A stretch of DNA of 29,603 bases from UBA10908 sp964608965 (lineage in GTDB: Bacteria; Bacillota; Clostridia; Peptostreptococcales; Anaerovoracaceae). A model generated the notes under the pieces. The model was not told the DNA's origin. It searched no databases and was given only the letters and a program-made list of their open reading frames with translations. Position 1 is the first letter of the stretch, and each line of letters starts with the position of its first letter. Below are positions 15,708 to 22,447 of the stretch, in pieces. Location: contig CAZSPZ010000022.1 in assembly GCA_964608965.1 (NCBI GenBank), forward strand, positions 1-29,603, written 5' to 3'. Position numbers and translations under genes: made by a program.

Positions 15708-16097
15708 TTATTCAATCCCTGCAATGACATCGATTTCCAAATCCAACCCGTCGTATATCTGCGAGCCGAATGTGGTAATCCTTGCGGGATACCCGGCTTT
15801 TTCGTTAAAATACCTTCCATAGACTTCGTTCATTTCAGAAAAATACTCAGGCTTTGTCATGTGAATGGTGCATTTCAGAACCATGTCCATACTGCTTCCG
15901 ACATCTTCTAAAATAGCTTTTATATTTTTCATGATATATTCGGTCTGAAGTGCTACAGATCCATGGACTACTTGCCCGGTTTGCGCATCTTCCGATGCCA
16001 TGCCGGATATAAAGAGCAAATCTCCGTATTTTACAACATTCGAGTAAGGTCCAAGGGCTTTTGGCGCCTTGCTTGTTTCAATCACTTCTTTTTTCAT
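15708..16097 (-). CDS. ridA: RidA (YjgF/YER057c) enamine/imine deaminase
   Basis: A trimeric cytosolic protein of 129 aa that hydrolyses reactive 2-aminoacrylate and other enamines released by PLP enzymes. The family pattern is clear: APKALGPYSNVVKYGDLLFISG at the N-terminus (read as short segments, GPYS and FISG), LKCTIHM in the middle, the conserved R in YPARITTF, and a terminal EIDVIAGIE. The start is the ATG at 16097, preceded by GGAGG; a 13-codon upstream extension reads through a hairpin and is rejected. It is separated from the carboxylase operon by a terminator, but an extended -10 promoter overlaps that terminator. PLP-dependent SHMT-like activity is encoded elsewhere in the window. 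Confidence 0.95.
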   Translation of the reverse strand: MKKEVIETSKAPKALGPYSNVVKYGDLLFISGMASEDAQTGQVVHGSVALQTEYIMKNIKAILEDVGSSMDMVLKCTIHMTKPEYFSEMNEVYGRYFNEKAGYPARITTFGSQIYDGLDLEIDVIAGIE

Positions 16098-16121
16098 TCT
16101 GTAAATCCTCCGTTGAATCAT

Positions 16122-16163
16122 AAAAAAATCGAGCACAAAAACCTGACGGTTTTCATGCTCGAT
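16122..16163 (-). terminator. Terminator of the Na+-decarboxylase operon
   Basis: On the minus strand ATCGAGCATGAAAACC pairs with GGTTTTTGTGCTCGAT (one mismatch) over a GTCA loop, followed by TTTTTTT. It starts 11 bp after the stop of the OadA-type gene and ends 25 bp before the ridA start codon. Confidence 0.9.
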
Positions 16164-16170
16164 TATATCA
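16162..16170 (-). promoter_or_regulatory. Extended -10 promoter for ridA, overlapping the terminator
   Basis: TGATATAAT on the minus strand is an extended -10 (TGn-TATAAT). The -35 region is poor. The expected transcript start, near 16155, falls inside the terminator, after most of the 5' arm, so a ridA transcript begun here could not form the full hairpin. Confidence 0.6.
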
Positions 16171-16173
16171 TAT

Positions 16174-17586
16174 CTAGACGGGATACGTTTTATTTTCTGT
16201 GTTTGCCATCCCCATATCTATCTTATCCTGCTGCGCTTTACGGAATTTGAAAAAATCCATGGCGACCTGCGGAAACAGCGCATAAGAGAGAATATCCTCG
16301 TCTTGTTGCTTCCATTCAGCCATTTCCTGCTCCAGCCTTTTGAGCTCCGGTTTTAAATCGTCTGCCGGACGATGGGTAATTGGCGTTGCATCGCCGATCA
16401 CTTTTTTCTGAACTTCTTTGTTGAAAGGTTTGACGGTCTGTCCGTACTCTCCCATAAGAACTGCCTTGGTTTCTTTTGTGACCATTTTATAACGTTCACC
16501 CATCAAAACATTGAATAAGGCTTGGGTTCCGACAATTTGCGATGACGGAGTGACAAGAGGCGGTTCTCCCAAATCCTGGCGTACCCGTGGAATTTCAGCA
16601 AGCACTTCGTAATATTTATCCGAAGCATTTTGCTCTGCAAGCTGCGAAACCAAGTTGGAAAGCATGCCGCCGGGTACTTGATATAAAAGTGTCTTAATAT
16701 CGACTCCGAGCATTTTGGGATTGAGCAATCCCGTTTCCAAAGCATGTTCCTGAAGCGGGCGAAAATACTCTGCAATTTCAGCAAGAAGTTTTTGATCAAA
16801 TCCCGTATCGTAAGGCGTCCCTTTAAAAGATTCTACCATAATTTCGGTAGCCGGTTGGCTGGTACCCATAGCAAAGGGAGACATCGCCGTATCAATAATG
16901 TCGCAGCCAGCTTCAACCGCTTTCATGTATGTCATCGGTGCAACACCGCTTGTACAGTGCGTATGCAAGTCGATGGGAAGATCTACGGTCTCTTTCATTG
17001 CTTTGATTAAGGATTCTGCGGAATATGGAAGCAAAAGGCCGGCCATATCTTTTATGCAAATAGAATCCGCGCCCATGTCTTTAATCCGTTTTGCAAGGCT
17101 TGTCCAATATTCGAGAGTATAAGAATCTCCCAAAGTATAAGAAATGGCTATCTGCGCGTGGGCGCCCTCTTGTTTTGTGGCTTTTACTGCGGTCTCAAGA
17201 TTGCGAAGATCGTTAAAGGCGTCAAAAATACGCATGATATCGATTCCGTTGGCAATCGACTTTTGAACAAAATAGGCGACGACATCGTCTGCATAATGAC
17301 GGTATCCCAAAATATTCTGTCCCCTGAGCAGCATTTGAAGTTTTGTGTTTTTAAAACCTTTGCGAAGCATGCGAAGCCTGTCCCAGGGATCTTGCTTTAA
17401 GAAGCGAAGCGATGCATCAAAAGTAGCTCCTCCCCAACATTCCACGGAATGATAACCTACCTGATCCAGCTTTTCGATGATAGGAAACATCTCTTCCGTA
17501 CTCATCCTTGTGGCAATCAGGGACTGATGTGCATCCCTTAATATAGTTTCCGTAATGAGTACGGGCTTTTTCGTTATTGTGTCCAT
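16174..17586 (-). CDS. OadA/PycB/5S-type carboxyltransferase, no biotin domain
   Basis: A TIM-barrel carboxyltransferase of 470 aa that moves CO2 between carboxybiotin and pyruvate/oxaloacetate. The metal and lysine signature is complete: ETILRDAHQS (D18), CIKDMAG with the carboxylatable K179, and LHTHCTSG (H208, H210). A conserved C-terminal region follows (PPLVTPSSQIVGTQA). Unlike many OadA proteins it has no C-terminal biotinyl domain, so it resembles the 5S subunit of Propionibacterium transcarboxylase and PycB. It is the last gene of the decarboxylase operon, 16 bp after the beta-subunit gene, behind AAGGAG. It must use the separate biotin carrier encoded two genes upstream. The reaction is well supported; the direction is inferred. 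Confidence 0.92.
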   Translation of the reverse strand: MDTITKKPVLITETILRDAHQSLIATRMSTEEMFPIIEKLDQVGYHSVECWGGATFDASLRFLKQDPWDRLRMLRKGFKNTKLQMLLRGQNILGYRHYADDVVAYFVQKSIANGIDIMRIFDAFNDLRNLETAVKATKQEGAHAQIAISYTLGDSYTLEYWTSLAKRIKDMGADSICIKDMAGLLLPYSAESLIKAMKETVDLPIDLHTHCTSGVAPMTYMKAVEAGCDIIDTAMSPFAMGTSQPATEIMVESFKGTPYDTGFDQKLLAEIAEYFRPLQEHALETGLLNPKMLGVDIKTLLYQVPGGMLSNLVSQLAEQNASDKYYEVLAEIPRVRQDLGEPPLVTPSSQIVGTQALFNVLMGERYKMVTKETKAVLMGEYGQTVKPFNKEVQKKVIGDATPITHRPADDLKPELKRLEQEMAEWKQQDEDILSYALFPQVAMDFFKFRKAQQDKIDMGMANTENKTYPV

Positions 17587-17602
17587 TTTTTTACTCCTTA
17601 AC

Positions 17603-18730
17603 CTATTTTACTCCGAAGATGGCCATAAATGTTCCCGCTGCAACAGCCGTACCGATAACACCGGCCACATTCGGACCCATTGCATGCATGATAAGGAAAT
17701 TGGTGGGATCGGCCTCTGCCCCGACCTTCTGAGAGACTCTCGCGGCCATCGGAACAGCCGATACGCCGGCCGAACCTATAAGCGGATTGACTTTTCCACC
17801 CGTCACTTTGTACATCAATTTGCCGAAAAGTACTCCTGCTGCCGTTCCGAAAGCGAAAGCAAGAAGTCCCAATGCCACGATTTTAATAGTGGAAGAATTA
17901 AGAAATGCTTCGGCAGAAGTCGTTGCGCCTACAGATGTGCCAAGCAAAATGACAACGATATACATCAAAGCGTTCGCTGCCGTTTCAGTAAGCTGCCTTA
18001 CAACTCCACTCTCTCTAAAGAGATTACCCAACATCAGCATACCGACCAAAGGCGCGGTCGAAGGTAGAATGGTACAGACTACAATCGTGACGATAATGGG
18101 GAAACATATTCTTTCCACCTTGCTTACCTGACGCAATTGTTCCATTTTGACCTTTCTCTCTTTTTCTGTTGTAAGAGCCCTCATAATAGGAGGTTGAATA
18201 ATCGGCACCAACGCCATATAGGAATAGGCGGCGACCGCGATAGGGCCCATAAGGGCTGTCTGCCCCAATTTTGTGGCTAAAAATATAGAAGTAGGACCAT
18301 CCGCGCCTCCGATGATGCCGATTGCAGCAGCTGCTTTTTCGTCGAACCCAAGAAGCATAGCACCCATATATGCTGCATAAACCCCAAACTGGGCAGCGGC
18401 GCCTAAAAGAAAACTCGCGGGATTAGCTATAAGAGGTCCAAAATCTGTCATTGCTCCGACTCCCATAAATATAAGAGAAGGAAGAATCGCCCATTCATCC
18501 AGCAGGAAGAAATAATGCAACAGACCTCCATCTTCCATAATCGGCGGGTAGATGTTGACCAATAACATACCAAAGGCAATAGGCAATAATAGCAAGGGCT
18601 CATAGCCTTTTGCTATGGCAAGGTATAAAAATACGCAAGCTACGATTACCATAACAAGGTTTCCCATGCTCAGGCTGAAAAATGCGGTCTGGTCTAATAA
18701 GTTAGTTAGTGTTTCTCTGATATAACTCAC
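17603..18730 (-). CDS. Na+-translocating decarboxylase beta subunit (OadB/GcdB/MmdB)
   Basis: A polytopic membrane subunit of 375 aa that decarboxylates carboxybiotin and exports Na+. The functional Asp lies in GGADGPTSIF (D144), and the second conserved segment NPLIGSAGVSAVPMAAR is at 315-331. At least nine hydrophobic segments surround these. The length is slightly below the about 430 aa of Klebsiella OadB but close to GcdB/MmdB proteins. Translation starts at GTG (18730) after GGAGG. The partners are the biotin carrier upstream and two different carboxyltransferases in the same operon, so sequence alone does not tell which acid fuels the pump. Confidence 0.95.
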   Translation of the reverse strand: MSYIRETLTNLLDQTAFFSLSMGNLVMVIVACVFLYLAIAKGYEPLLLLPIAFGMLLVNIYPPIMEDGGLLHYFFLLDEWAILPSLIFMGVGAMTDFGPLIANPASFLLGAAAQFGVYAAYMGAMLLGFDEKAAAAIGIIGGADGPTSIFLATKLGQTALMGPIAVAAYSYMALVPIIQPPIMRALTTEKERKVKMEQLRQVSKVERICFPIIVTIVVCTILPSTAPLVGMLMLGNLFRESGVVRQLTETAANALMYIVVILLGTSVGATTSAEAFLNSSTIKIVALGLLAFAFGTAAGVLFGKLMYKVTGGKVNPLIGSAGVSAVPMAARVSQKVGAEADPTNFLIMHAMGPNVAGVIGTAVAAGTFMAIFGVK

Positions 18731-18775
18731 GATTGTCCTCCGTTTTTACAGTGCACTTTTAAAACACCTCTGTGC

Positions 18776-19147
18776 TTAGTTCATCGTAGCAAGCAGATCT
18801 CCTGCTTCTACGGGTGCACCTTCCGATGCAAGTATCTGGGCGATCGTTCCATCCTGTGGAGCGACAATCGGAATTTCCATTTTCATCGCTTCCAATATGA
18901 CAACAGGGTCACCGGCTTTTACATTCTGTCCTACTTTCACAACGACCTTCCATATTTTTCCTGCAGCTCCGGCGGTTATTTTTATGCCGGCTTCTACGGA
19001 AGCAGGTTTAGAAACCTGTTGTTGCACAGGAGCCGGCATGACAGGCATTGCTTGTTGAACCGGTGCAGCTTGAGCTGAATTACCGCTTCTTTTTTCCACC
19101 TGTACATCGTAAGTGACTCCGTTGACTGTTACTGAATATGTTTCCAT
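18776..19147 (-). CDS. Biotin carboxyl carrier protein (MmdC/GcdC-type)
   Basis: A 123-aa mobile carrier that shuttles CO2 between carboxyltransferase and the membrane pump. It has three parts: a short N-terminal segment (METYSVTVNGVTYDVQV), an Ala/Pro/Gln/Met-rich flexible linker (about 24-50), and a biotinyl domain with the biotinylation site EAMKM (K89) and the following PIVAP turn. AAAGGAG precedes the ATG. It lies between the anchor-subunit and beta-subunit genes. With two carboxyltransferases and one carrier encoded, it probably serves both. A biotin ligase must act on it; none is in the window. Confidence 0.96.
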   Translation of the reverse strand: METYSVTVNGVTYDVQVEKRSGNSAQAAPVQQAMPVMPAPVQQQVSKPASVEAGIKITAGAAGKIWKVVVKVGQNVKAGDPVVILEAMKMEIPIVAPQDGTIAQILASEGAPVEAGDLLATMN

Positions 19148-19162
19148 TGCAATCTCCTTTTT

Positions 19163-19222
19163 TTATTTGAGGGCTACTTTCATTTGTCCCTGTAATTCTA
19201 TGATATGAACAAAACCGGCCAT
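19163..19222 (-). CDS. Possible 19-aa micro-peptide in the decarboxylase operon
   Basis: An ATG overlapping the stop of the anchor-subunit gene (TAATG) opens a frame encoding MAGFVHIIELQGQMKVALK. It ends immediately before the AAAAAAAGGAG of the biotin carrier gene, filling almost the whole intergenic gap. The coupling geometry is that of a real or relic gene. Some methylmalonyl-CoA decarboxylases have a very small epsilon subunit, but this peptide is shorter and I cannot match it. It could equally be a coincidental frame that keeps ribosomes moving across the gap. Confidence 0.3.
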   Translation of the reverse strand: MAGFVHIIELQGQMKVALK

Positions 19223-19539
19223 TATTTTCTTCTGATTGTGCGAACGACATAATCATCAGGGTTTGCGCCCGCAGAAGATATGGATGCTACGAGGGCACCG
19301 GTAATAACGGCAGCCAGAATTGTACCGTCGTCCGACGAAGGTTCATCGGAAAGTATTTCCTCCTCCGAAGTTTCAGAGGAAATGTGATTAAACTTCTTCG
19401 AATGAAAACGTTCCAATAGTCCCGGTAGGTATTTTAATAAAGAAATGATAAAGGAAATAAATATTAAGACAGAAAAAACTGTACCCATTCCCAGAATCGT
19501 ATTTAATATTGCTTTAGTGAATATTTCTGTCAGTCCCAT
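19222..19539 (-). CDS. Decarboxylase membrane-anchor subunit (OadG/MmdD-like)
   Basis: A 105-aa single-span protein. One membrane helix (residues 12-37, ILNTILGMGTVFSVLIFISF onward) is followed by an acidic Ser/Glu linker. The C-terminal motif ILAAVITGALVASISS then YVVRTIRRK is the usual gamma/delta-subunit ending that docks the carboxyltransferase. It lies 14 bp after the acyl-CoA-type carboxyltransferase gene. Its role is to hold the soluble subunits on the membrane pump. Its low sequence conservation is normal for the family. Confidence 0.85.
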   Translation of the reverse strand: MGLTEIFTKAILNTILGMGTVFSVLIFISFIISLLKYLPGLLERFHSKKFNHISSETSEEEILSDEPSSDDGTILAAVITGALVASISSAGANPDDYVVRTIRRK

Positions 19540-19553
19540 TCTTCGCTCGCCTC

Positions 19554-20927
19554 TTAACTTTCCAATATTCCTGAAAGGATTTCAAATGCACCGATGATAT
19601 ACTTCCGAGTATCTGCAGGGCTGATGACCCTCTCGACATAACCCCGCGAAACAAAGCCGGCTGTTCCTGCTTGTTGAATATATTCTTGGGCTCTATGCAA
19701 AAGAAATGACTTTTTATCTGCCGCATCGGCAAGCTGATCCGCATAAAGAATTTGGACGGCTTCCGCTTCGGGCATCACCTGTACCTTTGCATTTTCCCAT
19801 GCAAAGACAAAATCCGCACCCAAGCCTTTGCTGTTCATTACTGTATAGGCGCTTCCTATTGCATCGCCTGTAATCACATTGACTTTAGGCACAGAGGAAG
19901 ATGCCAGCACACTGAGTAAATATGCTGCAGACTTTGGAAGGATACCTTCTTCGCAATTATCAGGCATAAACCCTTTCGCGTTGGTAAGTGTTAAGAGAGC
20001 GATGCCAAAAGCGTCGCAAAAGTCCGCAAACTCGGCCATTTTCTCGCATGCGGATGCAGTGATATAGTCTCCGCGATTAGCGATTACTCCTACCGTGCGT
20101 CCATTAAATCGGGCAAAGCATGTCAAGGCATTAACGGCTCTTCCCTCTCCCAGCAAAAAGACTGAACCGCTGTCTGCAACCTGATTGATAACATGCAAAG
20201 GATCTTTCCCCGCATTCTCAAGGCCAAAACTTAAACGATTCAGGTCGTCTGAGCAAGGAACAGACGGGATAATATCTTCCGCAGAAAGAGGCAGATAACT
20301 CAGAAGTGTTTTTATGCTTTCGCATATTTCACTTTCTTTGCCTCTGCCATCTGAAAGGCTGTCGCCAGCCGGATTATTATTTAAAGCGGAAACAATATCC
20401 ACTCGTTCTGATTCTATTGGTCTTGCTGCCGGAGGATTGATAAACACCGCGGCTTGATCTTGTACAAAAGTAAAATCACACAAAGCAGGTACGAGAGTCA
20501 TGCCTCCGCCGCATGGTCCAAAAATCCCGGCAATTTGCGGGATACAGCCCTTTGCCTTAGATTGAGCTTTATATATCTTACCGAAAGAATGTAAGGCGTC
20601 TGCCCCTTCTTGCAGTCGCAAACCCGCACAATCAATCAACCCGATAATGGGTGCCCCGGTTTTTTGAGCCATTTCATAAATACGGAGAATTTTTGATGCA
20701 TGCATTTCTGCAAACGAGCCGCCAAGCGTCTTGGCTTCTTGGCTGTAAACATAAACGGGTCTGCCTTCTACTGTGCCATAGCCGGTCACTACGCCATCCG
20801 ATGGGGCTTTTTCTTCTCCCTGGTTAAAATCCGTACTTCTGGCGACTATATTTGCCCCCAATTCCATGAAGCTTCCGGCATCCAAGATTAAATCAATCCT
20901 CTTTCTTGCCGATGCTGATGTTCCCAT
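19554..20927 (-). CDS. Divergent acyl-CoA carboxyltransferase (MmdA/12S-like)
   Basis: A crotonase-superfamily carboxyltransferase of 457 aa, first in the Na+-decarboxylase operon. The N-half reads LIDCAGLRLQEGADAL then GPCGGGMTLVPALCDF; the C-half reads FCDAFGIALLTLTNAKGF then SAYTVMNSKGLGADFVFAWE, matching the two-lobed plan of MmdA/PccB/12S subunits. It differs in key places: DCAGLRLQEG replaces the usual DSGGARIQEG, and GDAIGSAY replaces KAYGGAY. It is about 50 residues shorter at the N-terminus. The start is the ATG at 20927, 7 nt after GGAGGAG (an upstream ATG overlaps that site). The substrate may not be methylmalonyl-CoA; glutaconyl- or malonyl-CoA, or an unknown acyl-CoA, are possible. 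Confidence 0.85.
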   Translation of the reverse strand: MGTSASARKRIDLILDAGSFMELGANIVARSTDFNQGEEKAPSDGVVTGYGTVEGRPVYVYSQEAKTLGGSFAEMHASKILRIYEMAQKTGAPIIGLIDCAGLRLQEGADALHSFGKIYKAQSKAKGCIPQIAGIFGPCGGGMTLVPALCDFTFVQDQAAVFINPPAARPIESERVDIVSALNNNPAGDSLSDGRGKESEICESIKTLLSYLPLSAEDIIPSVPCSDDLNRLSFGLENAGKDPLHVINQVADSGSVFLLGEGRAVNALTCFARFNGRTVGVIANRGDYITASACEKMAEFADFCDAFGIALLTLTNAKGFMPDNCEEGILPKSAAYLLSVLASSSVPKVNVITGDAIGSAYTVMNSKGLGADFVFAWENAKVQVMPEAEAVQILYADQLADAADKKSFLLHRAQEYIQQAGTAGFVSRGYVERVISPADTRKYIIGAFEILSGILES

Positions 20928-20962
20928 AGTCTTCTCCTCCATATTTCCGACGGTCGTGATTT

Positions 20963-20985
20963 TACGTTTTTCTCTGGAAAACGTA
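20963..20985 (-). other. Leader hairpin of the decarboxylase operon
   Basis: TACGTTTT and AAAACGTA form a perfect 8-bp stem around a 7-nt loop in the 5' leader, 36 bp before the first start codon. No U-run follows. It may affect RNA stability or be a protein site. Confidence 0.45.
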
Positions 20986-21007
20986 GTACCGCCCGGAACT
21001 TAACATT

Positions 21008-21045
21008 TGATACGCATTGTATCACAAATCGAAATTGTATACAAT
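21008..21045 (-). promoter_or_regulatory. Promoter with two palindromes, decarboxylase operon
   Basis: TTGTAT (21039-21044) and TACAAT (21016-21021) lie 17 bp apart on the minus strand. The -35 sits inside a perfect 12-bp palindrome ATTGTATACAAT (21034-21045). The -10 sits inside TGATAC-GCATT-GTATCA (21008-21024). Both look like dimeric operator sites; TTGTATACAA resembles targets of FadR/FCD-type GntR regulators. No such regulator is encoded in the window. Confidence 0.65.
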
Positions 21046-21151
21046 CCCTTTTGTTGTTTTTTTCACATGTTTGTTTACTTTCAACAAAAAATAGAGGCAA
21101 TAGATATTTTCCGGATCATCTTATGGTTTTCAAAAAATCAAAGACCCCTTC

Positions 21152-21180
21152 TATAGCGCTCCTACGGGTGCGGTGCTATA
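21152..21180 (+). other. Hairpin upstream of the M20 peptidase gene
   Basis: TATAGCGC pairs with GTGCTATA (8 bp, one G-U) over a 13-nt loop with inner CC/GG potential. It lies 72 bp before the M20 start codon. The rest of the 325-bp divergent gap (20928-21252) is AT-rich, and I see no convincing promoter for the M20 gene in it. Confidence 0.4.
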
Positions 21181-21252
21181 CTTATATTGTTTTAAAAAGC
21201 AAGAATATCACTTTAATAAACGCTCATCGGTCACTTATATGGAGGGAATTAC

Positions 21253-22422
21253 ATGGATAATCAATATGAAGTAATCAACAATTTTGTGGAGATTCACAAA
21301 GCGGAGATGCTGGCTAAATTTGAAGAGTTGGTCCGGTTGGAAAGTCATTTTGAAGAAAAGGAAAATGTCCTTAAAGCAATGGCTTGGTTAACAAAGGAAT
21401 TCGAAGCCGAAGGTTTTTCGTGCCATATACAGGGAAGCACTGATGAAAGAGCCGGTCTGCTTATCGGAATATTAGGTGAGGAACGAAATGCACCCCCTGT
21501 TATTCTATCGGGTCATATTGATACCGTTCATCGTCAAGGCAGCTTCGGCCGGGACATCTGGAAAACAGAAGGTGACATCGTCTACGGTCCGGGCGTCAAC
21601 GACATGAAAGGCGGAATTATTGAAGCTCTATATATTGTTAAAGCTTTAAACCAGATGGGATACAAAAGAACGCCGTTAAAAATACTGTTTGCCGGAGACG
21701 AAGAAGGCGATCATGTAGGCACTGACACGAACCTTCTATATACAGAACAAAGTTGTGGCGCGCTGGCCGCATTCAATATGGAAACAGGAGTCGAGGGTGT
21801 TTTTACGGTAGCCCGAAAATCTTGCCACATATTTGATATACACGTCCAGGGTCAAGGAGGCCATGCAGGCAATGATTTTTTGAGTTCAAAAAACGCTGTG
21901 GAAGAAGCGATGCAAAAAGCGCTTGAAATCATAAAGCTTACAGATTTAGAACAAGGTACCACCGTTGCAACTACTGTAATCCACGGAGGCGATCATCCAA
22001 GCGCAATTCCGGACAGCTGCGATGTAACCATCGATGCAAGAGTCTCTTCTGTTCCGGAAAAAGAAAGAATTTACAAAGCGATCGACTCTATTTGCGCGAA
22101 AAGTTTCATCGAAGAGACACAGACAACCTACAAATGCTATGCTGCAAAATATGAAGGTTATACAGAGAACGATAAAATTAAGAAACTTCATGATTTTGTG
22201 AATAAAATGGCAGAAGAAATCGGCCAGCCCCACTATGGTAAATGCTATCGGGGGGGTGCCGCCGATTCGGGGAATATGGCAATAGCAGATATACCGGTTT
22301 TATGCTCCTGCGGTATCGTCGGTGAGTTTTCTCACGATAAAAAAGAATTCGCGCTGCTTCACACAATGTATGACAGAACAAAATTGTTTACATATGTTAT
22401 ATCGCAGTTGGAAAAATTCTAA
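21253..22422 (+). CDS. M20-family zinc metallopeptidase (carboxypeptidase G2-like)
   Basis: A cytosolic aminoacylase/peptidase-type dizinc hydrolase of 389 aa. The metal ligands are present: SGHIDTVH (H88, D90), YGPGVNDMKGG (bridging D117), AGDEEGDH (catalytic E150, metal E151), and FSHDKKEF near the end (H361). The lid/dimerisation domain lies in the middle, with GQGGHAGNDF. It is closest in pattern to CPG2/glutamate-carboxypeptidase-like members, which cleave N-acyl amino acids or small peptides. It is monocistronic, with GGAGGG 6 nt before the ATG, and converges on the SHMT-like gene with only 25 bp between. The exact substrate is unknown. Confidence 0.9.
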   Translation: MDNQYEVINNFVEIHKAEMLAKFEELVRLESHFEEKENVLKAMAWLTKEFEAEGFSCHIQGSTDERAGLLIGILGEERNAPPVILSGHIDTVHRQGSFGRDIWKTEGDIVYGPGVNDMKGGIIEALYIVKALNQMGYKRTPLKILFAGDEEGDHVGTDTNLLYTEQSCGALAAFNMETGVEGVFTVARKSCHIFDIHVQGQGGHAGNDFLSSKNAVEEAMQKALEIIKLTDLEQGTTVATTVIHGGDHPSAIPDSCDVTIDARVSSVPEKERIYKAIDSICAKSFIEETQTTYKCYAAKYEGYTENDKIKKLHDFVNKMAEEIGQPHYGKCYRGGAADSGNMAIADIPVLCSCGIVGEFSHDKKEFALLHTMYDRTKLFTYVISQLEKF

Positions 22423-22447
22423 TCCTACTATCCCATATTACTACATC

